Assembly: GCA_009761415.1 (NCBI GenBank)
Contig: QUOL01000008.1
Span: forward strand, 1,550,001-1,614,000
Length of the DNA: 64,000 nucleotides
Source of the DNA: Sarcomyxa edulis
Taxonomy: Eukaryota > Basidiomycota > Agaricomycetes > Agaricales > Mycenaceae
Reading direction: 5' to 3'
Of this stretch, positions 1 through 11,360 are shown in pieces. The first letter of the stretch is position 1. Each line of letters starts with the position of its first letter. Under the pieces are notes generated by a model. The model was not told where the DNA came from, searched no databases, and saw only the letters and a program-made list of their open reading frames with translations. Both the position numbers and the translations under genes were made by a program.

Positions 1-233
1 CCTAAAACAGGGTTTATGACGGTGTACGTGTCCTTGGTGGGAACACGCTCAGGCTCGTCGTCCACCGGGGGAAGCGGTGCATAGGAATACGGCGAGCCAG
101 TATAATGGAGAGGGGGAGGTGTTGAGGGCCCAGGTGAGGGCGAGAGAGTCAAGTTCGAGAATGTGGGAGATGGTCTCGAAGGAGGGGAGAAGGCTTGGTT
201 GCGCTCAGAAAATCGAACGTGCTTGCCGGGCAT
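1..233 (-). CDS. DUF6699-domain protein, N-terminal part (3' end off window)
   Basis: Reading right to left from the ATG at 231-233, the frame stays open to the window edge (77 codons). It begins MPGKHVRFSERN and continues into a Pro/Ser-rich, disordered linker, then reaches INPVL, which resembles the opening of the DUF6699 domain. This layout (short start, Pro/Ser-rich linker, C-terminal DUF6699) matches the other family members at 16.5-24 kb. The function of DUF6699 is unknown; it is common in Agaricomycetes. The plus-strand ORFs over this stretch are antisense shadows. The family call rests on the N-terminal style and the first few domain residues, because the domain body lies outside the window. 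Confidence 0.6.
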   Translation of the reverse strand, partial: MPGKHVRFSERNQAFSPPSRPSPTFSNLTLSPSPGPSTPPPLHYTGSPYSYAPLPPVDDEPERVPTKDTYTVINPVL

Positions 234-3200
234 CGTTGCTGTCGACGTGCCAGGTATACCGAGTATAGGTACGTCCGCAGAAACGATGTCGAAGACGATC
301 CAAGGGAGAGCGAAATCGATAAGATGGGTTTCTAGTGAAACTAGAGGCAGAATATATAGAGGAACGGATTTTGGAGAAGGGAGACTTTGGGAGATCTGGG
401 CATCGTCAAACGAGGTATATATGGATGGCGGGCTCAGCCTTGCGCAGCCGCAAGACAGCTTCGAAATCCTAGGACAACCTTCGTCGGCATGACTCACAAT
501 GTGCAAGCACGCGCCCCAGTGGTGGGGATAGGAGAGGTGTTGTCTACCGAATCGGGTATTTGAGCGCTCAAGATCAACGTGTCATATGGGTTTTTGAATG
601 CTGATATTGATCGAACTCTATCAAGTGACGTCTTTCTGAGCTTTCCTGTGTCTTATTGGGATGCAATGTTTTGATTTAACCACGGTCCTAGTGATGTATC
701 AGCTCAGTACACTACGCCCATTCTCAAGTCTCAAATCCAGAACGTTAGAATCCTAGGTACGCATTACATTGTGGGCAGTACGCTGATCTCGTTTAACTGA
801 ATACGGGAACGCACAGCAATATGCAGACTCTACATTCATAGCCCCGGACACTGCAGTGATTGGCGCCGGCGCTAAGGGCGCTAAGGGAAACCTTATGTGG
901 AATCTATAGCGCAGCCTCCTATCCAACAAAGTCACTTCCCTTCCAGGTGTCAGCTCCACTTATCGACCGCGCCGGGAGCAATACGGCTTGATATCATGCC
1001 CTGGTTCCAACTTTCCAGAACATCGGGGGCTGCGCTATAGACACTATAGTGGCAACGGGTCAAACTTTGATTTTCTGCTCCCATCTCTTCGGTCGTCAGT
1101 AGGCCGAGGGCGAAGGAAGCCGTTCTGCTCCATCGCGCTCCTACAAAGCTCCCATCCCTTTCCGAAAATATGGCGGATTGCCTATACAAAACATCAAGAA
1201 CCCCTCTCGGTGCTTAGGTCTATATTGGCCTGTCTTACAGTTGTGGCTATCGGCATGGATGAACTCTCTTTTGGTACGATGTCTCCGCGATTATGACTGT
1301 AAAAGCGGTATTTGTGATTCGTTTGACTTACATTGAGAATATAGCTGACCATGCGGCGTCAGCAGATATGGCGGCGCCGCTGCGAACGTTTATAACTCTG
1401 ACAGTCACAGTCTATCCAACTGGGCTAACTATGGCTATATCTCTCAGGAAATCTTAAGCTATATTCCGACCTACGATATCATGCCTAGGCCCCCAGATTC
1501 TGCTACGGAGTTACGCCCCGATGTCTGCTATGAATACTATACACCTTCATCACCTTTATCCACCGAGGTGGCACCAAGGGACCTTCCGATCGACTTGTAG
1601 AACCAAGATGAACCTTGGACCTCTCTCGCCGTGAAAGCCGTGCGATATCCTTCGTACATCGAAGGAAGTGGTCGTCATCAGCTATACCCCGACCATTGTG
1701 GCATACCGCGATTTTTCTGTATCTGATCGACCTATACATATCGAGAGCCCATTTTGGGCTTTAACCAGTCTTTCTTGAGTAGCATTTCCCGAACAAACAA
1801 GACAGGTCTGCCACCATATCGTAATCCATCGATCACCGCTAACCACAATGTCATGCTGAGATGTCACTCGCCGCTTTCTCATTCGCCTCAAAACCCAGGA
1901 CTTCCTGAACGACGGAAACGGAAAACATCGGCACAGCTTGCTTCGTCATACTTTTATGTTGGGGCTTACCTAGCTTCTACCTCCCCGAAGGACTCGGGAC
2001 ATGCTTTGACCGAGGGGACAATCAAATATAGTGTCCTGAACCTGATATAGATGCTTCTGTACGGCCAGCGCCTCCCGGATTTATGATGAATCCGGATGAA
2101 GAAGGTCCGTCTTCTATGTCTAATCTATCATTGCTGTAGAGCTGAAGGCACCTTCGGGTTGTCTTAGTCTTTGGTCTGTGTCGGAACGTGATAGGTACGC
2201 CCAAGCTCCGCAAACCCGAGAGATCTATTCTTGCGCAATGGCATCGGGCCTTATCTTTCGTGAGTTCCCATCCATGTGCTGCAACGTTTCTACATCGGCA
2301 TCTACGATTCTGTCCTATGGTTTGCCACAATATAGACCAAGGTCGTTCCCCCCACTTTCTTGCCATTAAAGAGTCGTTACAGAGGAAATGAGCATAGGGG
2401 TTTCTCTGGCTGGATGTCTGCCGTGTAAATGATCTCCTACCTCTATTGACAGCCTTGCCAAATTTCTGAACTCAGCTACCCCGATTCTCGAGCTCTGGAG
2501 TTTCAGTCTACTACATCTGACCGACAAATCCATCCGACCCCGACGCTTCTCCCTGCCATCTAATCGCCACAGAGTCTGCTTCGCACTTCCTACCCCAAGT
2601 CTACCGTCAAATACAGGCTATATTTATTGAAGGAATGTATCGTCCGCTCGTTACGGGTTGTAGATGCTTCCTATTCCAATGTGTCCATGAATATGTCGAT
2701 TTGGCGTCTAAGTCCAAATTTAATCCTTGGACCTCAGCGCTTGTTCCTGACGTTGGCTCATTGCATTGTCATTCATCTAGAACCCCTTCCATTGCACCCC
2801 ATAGTTGTTCTACTCATGCATACCTTTGTTCCGTCCGTGATTAACGCCGCCGCAACTTTGCCGTGACCGTCCACTCTGTTTGTCCGAGCCTGTGCTCGTT
2901 ATTCGCATTTGAAGTGGATCTCTCGAAGCTTTAGCACAAGATGATCGTGTATCTGCATTTACCGTAGAATCGGTCGCGCTACTCACGAAATCTTACAGAA
3001 TTCTTCATGACCTAGACGTGTGGCCAATACTCAGTGCTAGTATGTTGCAACGCGATGTCATCAAGGCAGGACCGTTAATCGAGTTGTCCTCATTCACGCT
3101 ACTGATACATCTCTTGTGCGAGGCATACCTCCCTTTCTGAATACTTCAGGTTGTATTGCTTCAAATGCGTCGAGATTACCAGGGGAAGATGATCGCGTGC

Positions 3201-3597
3201 GGTTGTTTGTTCTCCAGGTTCTCGACCAAACCGAATATCCCACGGCAATATCCGACGCATCCTCACCAGAACTTATAAGTAGGCGTTTTGCAAAGGTCTT
3301 GACAGCCATACCCGGCTAGTTGTCCTCTCTCTGAAATTGCCTACAAGCCATAAGTGCTAGAGAAAGGTATGTGTCCGGTCACGATTATTCAGCTTGCGTA
3401 TGTATTTTCACACGACTTTTTGAGAAAAGGCTTCTGAGAGATTTGTAGAGTGGACTCTTGTTAAACTCATTTGGTTTAGGCCTGCATGGGCCAATTCATC
3501 AGTATACCAATACTGAATTTCATCGAGATTTGGTGCCCAACATGATTAGGAACGTGGCAACATGCATCAATCATACACATACACATACACTGCGGAA
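234..3597. other. Intergenic, no supported gene
   Basis: Only short ORFs (up to about 114 codons) in conflicting frames, with no recognisable domain or consistent exon chain. The stretch may hold decayed coding sequence, but I cannot assign it to a family. Confidence 0.5.
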
Positions 3598-4910
3598 CTA
3601 GGCAGCAGTTTCTTGAGGCCTCAGAATGATCTTCTCGCCGCTAATCTTTCCGGAGCGATGCAAGTCGTAAGCCTCCTCCCATGCGCGTAGCCCTCCACTC
3701 AGAACGTGGGTTTTATTGGGTCTGAAGACCCCGCGTTCAAGATATCCTGATAGAGCTGCCCAGAATCCTTTACTGTAATGTTGTAAATCGATCAGCAGCT
3801 ATTCGTGATACATACAGTAAAGAATAGAACGAACAAGAACTCTGGCCACCTATACGAGATACCAAGTATCACAACTACCTTGATATCCCTCTTTTCGGCG
3901 TCCGCGAAGACCTTGTCTTTTGGAGGATATACCAATATCAGTATTCCTTTAGGTGCAAGAATATCTAGAGCCAGAGCTTCGGTGTCTGGCTGCGAGATCG
4001 CATCGACAACGTAAGATACCTTGCCTCCTGCCGCAGTGACGATATCGGATGCAAGGGTTTCTGATGAACGGTCGATGACGATAGTAGCACCAAGAGATTT
4101 GACATAGGCAAAGTGTTTTGAAGAGCAAGTGGTTATGATTTTCAAGCCAGAGAGAGCGGCGAATTGGGTAGCTAATGATAAGATATCAGACGTGACGGAC
4201 ACCCAAGGGGATACCTGTCGAAGGCTTACTGTAGGTTCCCACTGACGAGCTCCCCCCGAGAATGACAATAGTTCGACCCTTGTATAAGCTCTCAGCATTA
4301 TTCCAGGGAGCTGTAAGACCGATTCCGAGATCATACAAGGCTGCAGCAGCCGCGGTAGCAGCGACAGGGATAGAAGAAGCTGCATCGTAATCGATACTAT
4401 CAGGGACCTGCGCTATTTGTCAGATCTGATATACAGACAGATGCTGTTCTCCCACTCACCTTTGCTACTAGATCAGCATTGAGGGTAGCGTACTGCTGGA
4501 AACTGGCCTTGTCGCTGTCACCTCCATTTCCTTGGAAGAAGATTCGATCACCGAGTTTCAATCTAGTGACTCCAGGACACTTTCGTGACTTCCCCTGCTC
4601 CATCCGTACCGAGGATGTTTGGAAATGTAGTAACGATGACGCCGTAATCAAAAATCTGGGCAAGAGTTGAGTTGGTTCAGTCGTAGATGTATTGAGAGAT
4701 ATACCTTATAATCGACTGGGTTAACAGCAGCGGCATAGATCTTGACTTGAACCTCTCCGCTCGACGGCTCTGGAATAGGAACTGATTTGATGGTCTGAAC
4801 AGCATTCGGAATTGGAGCTTCAAGGATGAAGACATCAGTTGATGTGAGCTGTTACTGATAGGGGAGTGCGCACATTCATAAACCAAAGCTAGTTGAGACG
4901 ATCGGGACAT
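3598..4910 (-). pseudogene. Zinc-type MDR oxidoreductase paralog with a frameshift
   Basis: First (leftmost) of three tandem minus-strand medium-chain dehydrogenase/reductase genes (GroES-like ADH_N plus ADH_zinc_N Rossmann fold, quinone-oxidoreductase/enoyl-reductase-like). Deduced exons are 4874-4910, 4705-4817, 4460-4655, 4230-4407, 3835-4171 and 3598-3772, at the same positions as in the two neighbours. The cofactor motif ILGGSSSVGTY and the ending RPQETAA are present. Exon 3 is 196 nt against 198 nt in both paralogs. Near 4578-4581 the paralogs read GTCGGTCCTGGAG where this copy reads GTGTCCTGGAG, a 2-bp deletion that runs into TAG a few codons later. The other five exons are open with compatible phases, so inactivation looks recent. 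A sequencing error is the main alternative. Confidence 0.75.
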
Positions 4911-5260
4911 GTATGAATCGCAGGTTCTAAGATTGAATGTTGTATGTGGGGCTTTTTCATCAAGGGGTCTTCGACGAAGAAGTCATCAGGACGTTGATGT
5001 TGCGTTCTTAAAGCGCACAATGCTAATAAGGACTTATCGGGATATCCATGGCGATTGCTCATGCTTATCTCCGATACGACGGGAAATTAGTAAAGAGTAC
5101 CGGTGTCATGTAGAGTTCGAGGAAGATCGCCGGTCATGATTTTCTGGTTTTCTGAGTACTCGACTTGACATCAACTATTGAGGTACAGATTCATTCCTGC
5201 CATGCTGATGTTAAATCTGTAGAACATCAGAAAGTATGAAACGAACATTGAGATTACAAT

Positions 5261-6559
5261 CTACGCAGTAGTCTCCTGTGGCCTTACGATGATTTTCTCA
5301 CCACTGACCTTTCCCGTTCGATGCAGAGTGAAAGCCTCTTCCCACGCACGCAGTCCTCCGCTCAATACATGGGTCCTATTGGGTTTGAGAACTCCGCGTT
5401 CGAGGTACCCCCCAAGGGCGGCCCAGTATCCTCCACTGTAGGAAGATTCTTGTCAGAAACAACCATGAACATCGAAGTGAAAGTCACAAACTAGAAGTCC
5501 GGATCAGCGTATGAGACACCCCGAACGGTGACTACTTTGATATCCTTTGCTTCGGCATCGGTAAGAGTCTTGGTGTTCGCAGCTAGCACTAACGAGAGTT
5601 TCCCCTTGTTTGACAAGATCTCCAGGGCTTGAGCTTGAGTATCGGGTAACGAGATTGCATCGACAACGTAGGCCACTTGGCCTCCCGCAGCGGCGATTAT
5701 TTCAGATGCGACGTTCGAGGAGGAACGGTCAATGACGGTGCTGGCACCGAGGGAGTAAAGATAAGTCGAGTGTTTCAATGAGGAAGTGGTTATGACTTTG
5801 AAGCCAGAGAGAACGGCTAATTGAATAGCTGAGATGGAACATAAGAAACGCACACATTATGAGAGTGTGTTTTCTGTGATCCTTACCGTAACTTCCCACT
5901 GACGAGCTTCCACCTAGAACGACTAGAGTTTGGCCTTTGTACAAACCTTCAGCATTCTTCCAAGGTGCCGTTAGGCCAAGGCCGAGATCATATAAGGATG
6001 CGACAGCTGCAATACTGGCGACGGAGATACCAGAAGCTGCATCGTAATCGATATCATCAGGAATCTTCGGCGTGTATCTCAGAGCAGCTTGAAATAAGAC
6101 AAGTATTGAAGACTCACCTTCGCCGCTAAATTGGCGTCAAGTGTAGCATACTGTTTGAAAGTGGCTTTGTCGCTATCGCCGTTCCATCCCTGGAAGGTGA
6201 TCCGGTCCCCGAGCTTGAATCGGGTCACTCCAGGACCGACTTTCGTGACCTCTCCTGCTCCGTCTGTGCCAAGGATCGTAGGGAATTTGGTGATGAACAG
6301 GCCGTAATCGTAGATCTGGAATACTTGGCTAGGTATACCCGTGATGATATGGGTAACTTAACTTACCTTGTAATCGACCGGATTGACAGCAGCGGCATGA
6401 AGCTTGACCTGAACTTGACCCGCTACTGGTTCCGGAATGGGCCACGATTCAATCGTATGAGAAGCGTTTGGGATTGGAGCTAGGATGATATTAGCACGTA
6501 GAACGAGGTTTTGAACGCGAAAGGAGCTTACATCCATATACCAGAGCTAGTTGAGACAT
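5261..6559 (-). CDS. Zinc-type MDR oxidoreductase (quinone/enoyl reductase-like)
   Basis: Intact middle copy of the tandem triplet. Six exons (6532-6559, 6367-6479, 6118-6315, 5887-6064, 5492-5828, 5261-5435) sum to 1029 nt, or 342 residues. It starts MSQLALVYG, conserved with the right-hand copy, and ends VRPQETTA. An N-terminal GroES-like fold (NPVDYK, KLGDRITFQGW) is followed by the nucleotide-binding VLGGSSSVGSYG. The family uses NAD(P)H to reduce quinones or enoyl/enal groups, usually in the cytosol; I see no signal peptide and do not claim a substrate. Intron 5 uses a GTTTGT donor, and without splicing there the frame hits TAG at once. About 350-bp spacers separate the copies, so each probably has its own promoter. 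Confidence 0.85.
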
Positions 6560-6983
6560 GGGTGGAGTGTTTATCGCAAGCAGACCGGAAGAACGACTCT
6601 TTATAGCCTGTGAGCGAGAGGTCTGAGATGAATAAGCGAGCAATATGTCTTATGATGCAATGCTGTTGCAATGTCAACCCACGAGCCCGGTATGTGATTA
6701 CGCACTCGGGGGAAGCTACATGGAGCATGGGAATGGAGGGTGTCGAGATTGGAGAAGGGGCGTAGAAATTCGATGAAGGTTGACAAGATCAGATAAGGAT
6801 TGGCTGTTCTTGGATATCAGCGTCTCACGATCCGCGGTCATCCCGGCCGAGCCACAATCGATACTTACGATTTGATGTCTGACGAGTTTCTAGATTCTAG
6901 ATTATAGGGATACAATACAGTGCCTGATACAGCTATGAGTAAGTCGAAAGAACACTTGCAGATATAAAACCGACATACTTTAT

Positions 6984-8356
6984 CTATGCAGTAGTCTCCT
7001 GTGGTCGCAGTACGATCTTCTCGCCACTGATTTTGCCAGATCGATGCAGGGTGAAGGCCTCTTCCCAACCCCTTAATCCTCCACCGATGACGTGTGGTCG
7101 ATTCGGTTTGAGGACTCCGCGTTCGAGATATCCTGGCAAAGCCGCCCAGAAGCCTTTGCTGCAGATATGATTTAGTCAAATTCTGGTTGAGAAAAGAACG
7201 AAATGACGTACAAGAACTCTGGATACGCATATGAAAGACCATAAATAACGAACACCTTGATACCGGTCTTCTCAGCTTCCACCGTTTTCTCATTCTTCTG
7301 TAGGAACAACGCGAGTTTACCGTCCGTGGTCAATACATCGAGAGCTTGGGCCTGGGTTTCTGGCAACGAAACCGCATCGACGACGTAGGTTACTTTGCCG
7401 CCGGCGGCAGCGATGATATCGGCTACGATGGTTTCTGAGGAACGGTCGATGACGGTTGTAGCGCCGAGGGATTTGACGTAGTCGAAGTGTTTTGGGGAAC
7501 AGGTGGTTATGACTTTGAAGCCTGATAGAGCGGCGAATTGGATGGCTGGTGAAGGGAAAGGGAAAGGGGAAATATTAGATTAAATGGGATGGAGGGAAAG
7601 AGAAAGAGAAAAGGGAGTATCGGTGTGATGCGTACTGTAGCTTCCCACTGACGAGCTTCCTCCGAGAACGACGAGACTTTGACCTGTGTAGTGACCTTCA
7701 GCGTTATTCCAGGGAGCTGTGAGGCCCATGCAGACGTCGTAAAGAGCTGCAGTGGCTGCGACACTGGCTACCGAGACCGTAGATGCCGAATCAAAGTCGA
7801 CGCTATCAGGGATCTTTGAACGCGTTACTTGATAAGTAGACATCCATCATGGCACGATCAAAAGGGTGCTAACTCACCTTTGCGACAAAATCCGCGTCGA
7901 CTGTAGCGTACTGCTGGAAACTAGCCTTGGTGCTATCACCATAACTCCCCTGGAAAATAACACGATCGCCGAGTTTGAATTTGGTGACCTCGGACCCGAC
8001 CTTGCTGACTTCGCCCGCTGCGTCCGAGCCTAGGACGTTTGGGAATTTGGTGATGAAGACGCCGTAATCGAAGATCTGTATGAGGAATGATGATTAGATT
8101 TTTGCGAAGAGAGACTGTAGTTGGGTTTGTGAGCAGAAAGTCGCGTTACCTTGTAATCGACAGGGTTGACAGCGGTAGCTTGGATTTTGACTTGGATTTG
8201 ACCGGCAGAGGGTTCGGGGATGGGGAATGATTTTACCGTTTGTGCGGCGTTGGGTACCGGGGCTGTAAAGATAGAAAGACATATATCAGTTGACAATTCA
8301 CTACTCCTCCCTAGGAAAGAAGGCTCACATTCGTATACTAGAGCTAGTTGAGACAT
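6984..8356 (-). CDS. Zinc-type MDR oxidoreductase (quinone/enoyl reductase-like)
   Basis: Intact right-hand copy of the triplet. Exons 8329-8356, 8150-8262, 7878-8075, 7636-7813, 7212-7545 and 6984-7158 sum to 1026 nt (341 residues). I chose the ATG at 8356 (MSQLALVYE) because it is conserved with the neighbours; an in-frame ATG at 8395 would add 13 residues. Motifs are NPVDYK in the GroES-like domain, VVLGGSSSVGSY at the dinucleotide-binding fold, and the ending LRPQETTA. The near-identical exon lengths in all three genes show recent tandem duplication. It is presumably a cytosolic NAD(P)H-dependent oxidoreductase; the substrate is unknown. Confidence 0.85.
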
Positions 8357-10344
8357 TAGGAGTTCTTCGGTCGGGGCAGTTCTTGATAAAAACAAGAATA
8401 TAAGCGGGGGAAAATGAAAACAATCAACGGGAACGCGTGCCTTTATGTAGAAAAGACTGTGTGTTTGTGGGAAAGGAGGCTGAACACGCAGTCGGGAAAA
8501 TAAAGGAGATTTGGAAGCATTTTAGGGGAATTGGAAATTGCCGGTAATGACAGTGGCCGGAGTGTGGCCGGTCGGTGGGCTTGAAGCCTATAAGCCTGGG
8601 GACCTAACACAGGACAATAGTATCACGTGAGTTCGTCGTACTTAAACAGAACTCGAAAAACAGACATGTTGCGGACATGCATGCACGTTCGACGAATCGA
8701 CATCCTCGGAGTTTGCAGGTCCTGCTCCTAAAACCATTCCATGGGCGTTACCCATCAACCACATCGTCATATCATCCCATGCCGCCAACTCCCTGAGTCT
8801 TGTATCGTTCCCAAGCTCGACAGTATTCCTTGCGATAACCATATCCATATCGTGAATTCAGAATATTTGAGATGATGTGCTGCAAGCCGATTATTACCCA
8901 CCGAGTGAAGTTGACGTAGATATTCCCAGCTGCGTATAGTTTTATCTTGGCGTCGGGGGCACCTGAGAGTATATGCCGCTAATAGGGCCGAGATTGGGAT
9001 TGGAGGACCAGCCAGTGGGTGGGTGGGTAGGTGGGTTTCTTCGGGGTGGATACGTATTTGAGAGCCTGCGTTAAGGCAGCCTATACCTGTAGTTGTTCAA
9101 TTTCCTCCATCTACGATGCTAGCAACTACAAGCGCGTATTTACCAATTGAATCCCCGTTCCTTTGCGGTCTGTGGTCGTATAGCCGTGTTGCAGGGCCAG
9201 AAAGTGATATCGATCCGTTCGGTGTATAGGGAGAGCGTTCACGGGAACGGGAAACAATGTCCGACGATCTTTTTCTATTCGGGACCGAGGAAAGGTTGGA
9301 GTACGATTTTGCTTTCATCGAGGAAGGTATCGAAGCGAGCCTAGAGTGCGTCTGAGTATCGCGAGAACGGTCAATTGTCGGCGATGATTCCGAGTCCTGC
9401 ATTTTCGAGCGGGACAATTTCATCAGGGAAGAGACGACATCTGTCGTTGTCGTTGGAAGGAAGGAAAAATTGACAGAGGCAGAGTCTGAAGACAAGCACC
9501 ATTAATATTAGTGTTGGTTTCGTGCGTACCGTGTAATAATAACACTCCGTTCACTTTCGTATGGAATCCAAGTAGTTCAATGGATATCCCAATCTCATGA
9601 CCACGACGTCAATATCGAACCAACCACGGCCACGGCTGCTACTTCCTCACCTAACCCGATCTGAGGACGGGCAGCAGCGCCGTCCTGGGGCTTATTGCGC
9701 GACTCTGGCTTTTTGCCAGCGTCGGAGCCCTTCTTCGAAGTCGTGTCAGAGCCTGATTTGAAGGAACCCACCCACCCAGACAGACAGACAAGCGGCAAGT
9801 CCACGAAATCCCTCGTATTTTTCCCATTTCCGTTTACGTTGAGTCGGAGATGGAGATAGACTTGGGGTGAGTTGGATACATGAATTCGGCTCGCTAGAGT
9901 TATGCAAGGCTTTCTTCCTCGGATAGGAAGAGCCCGAGGAAAGACCCGGAGGCGAGTGCGACTCGGAGGGCTTGTTCGGTGTGGTGTAATGTAGGTTGTA
10001 TCGCAATCGATACGCGTCGTGATCCAAGTAAGCGACTTTGTTGTCGTTGTCGATGAGCCGTACACGTATTTCATGAATATATATATTGGGTTTCACCTCC
10101 CTCGATGTGTTTATGTTGGTAGGACGCCCAGCGCTACCGGGGCATGGACATTGACATGTTATGAGGTATCGGTATCGGGGGAACCTGAGACTTTTGTTGC
10201 GTGTCGGTCATGAGTCAGTACAGCGTAAGTAACCGTTTGCAGACGATGACGGCCGATAGCGATGAGGACCCACAGTTATGACTGGGATACGAGTTGACGA
10301 CGAGGACTCGAGGAGTACGTATGTGAAACATTTTGACTTTGGGG
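8357..10344. other. Intergenic, no supported gene
   Basis: Holds the upstream region of the MDR gene ending at 8356, then short minus-strand ORFs (8642-8848, 9097-9495, 9595-10074) rich in Ser/Thr or Arg with no recognisable domain. A T/G-rich GGTGGGT run lies near 9015. Some of this could be 3' exons of the tentative gene to the right, but no consistent chain was found. Confidence 0.45.
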
Positions 10345-11006
10345 CTATAGGGCATGAGATAAAATCGACTTCATTGGTAAACGGTGAGATGAGTAGGTTC
10401 TTCGAGAGTGATTGATACTTTGGCCTGTGAATCTGACGACTCCGTGCTGGTAGGTAGGTGATGTTGGAGACGTATCGTGCTTCTTGTCTCGTCCACTTGT
10501 AGCTTGTAGCTTGTCGGCAATGTGCCCGTCTTCGTTGAACGCGCGGATGTAGATTGCGTTTGCGTAGCGGTTGGAGATGTAGCTCAAGCCTCAAGGCTGA
10601 TTGATGTATCGTTCATCATGCATCAGGGTTCGGTAAATCAACGGAATGATGCTGAGGAGACATACCCCAGTAAGTGTACGATCCCCATGGAAGAATAGGA
10701 TGTCCTGACTACCGACTTCACTCGTATCTCCTAGATTGTCAAAGACGTACTTGGTGTCGGGAGGTGATTGATCGACGGGCATATTCGTAATTTTGAAAGG
10801 TATACGTAGATCGAGGGTGGGTTCTCGTGGCTGGGTCGTTCGCTAGTATGATCTTGAGTGAAGTCTGACTTTTTAGGAATCACAGTTTGTGGCTGGTGAT
10901 ACAGTACGTACCTTGACCATACTAGTTGTTGTTGATTCCCTGCAATGCCGTTGATCACAAATAGTGGTTTGTCCAAGACGAAATCATGCGAGTTCTGGAA
11001 AGCCAT
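10345..11006 (-). CDS. Uncharacterised protein (tentative three-exon model)
   Basis: I do not recognise this gene. A phase-consistent model on the minus strand is 10923-11006, 10680-10830 and 10345-10589 (480 nt, 159 residues). It starts MAFQNSHDFVLDKPLFVI and runs through a conserved-looking core (NMPVDQSPPDTKYVFDN, then NRYANAIYIRAFNEDG). The first junction (GTATGG...CCCAG) is convincing because it joins two open frames in phase. The second (GTACAC donor) is weak, and the C-terminal frame is ambiguous because another frame is also open there. It has no signal peptide and no membrane segment. It could be a decayed gene. Confidence 0.3.
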
Positions 11007-11360
11007 ATCAGTATGTATGATGAGCCTGGAATGAGCGTGTCAGACTGTGTCAGTTGGTCAGTCGACAAGAGAGACGTGAACTCGAAGCATACCCCGTCGG
11101 TCGAAACTAAATCTTCGTCAAGTCTAGAGACACCCGCTTCAATAGATGAAACAAGAGAGCGTCTCAATAGACGCCAGCGATGTCAGGGTGGGTAGAATCA
11201 ACACATTTGTGCCAAAATTATACTTGATTGTCGAATTCGAAGAGACGCGCTAGCGCTGGTCCCTGGACCTTGTCGGAATCCAGAATCATTTCCTAGGGAG
11301 ACATGTAATCCACGACAAGACGGCGTAGAGAGTGCCTGTGTCATTCGTCCCCGACCTGGA
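11007..11360. other. Divergent intergenic stretch
   Basis: Separates the tentative minus-strand gene from the plus-strand glucanase gene. It contains only short overlapping ORFs and presumably both promoters. No clear TATA box was seen. Confidence 0.4.

Noticed and set aside
163..492. Plus-strand 109-codon ORF at the left edge
   Set aside because: It is antisense to the DUF6699 N-terminal exon, whose minus-strand frame starts MPGKHVRFSE and matches family style.
700..1300. Possible FAD-oxidase remnant (a TAVIGAGAKG-like reading near 850)
   Set aside because: The resemblance covers only about ten residues and the frame closes; no other family motif follows.
9595..10074. 159-codon minus-strand ORF
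   Set aside because: Low-complexity Ser/Gly/Lys tail, no domain, and it could not be spliced in phase to the tentative gene on its right.
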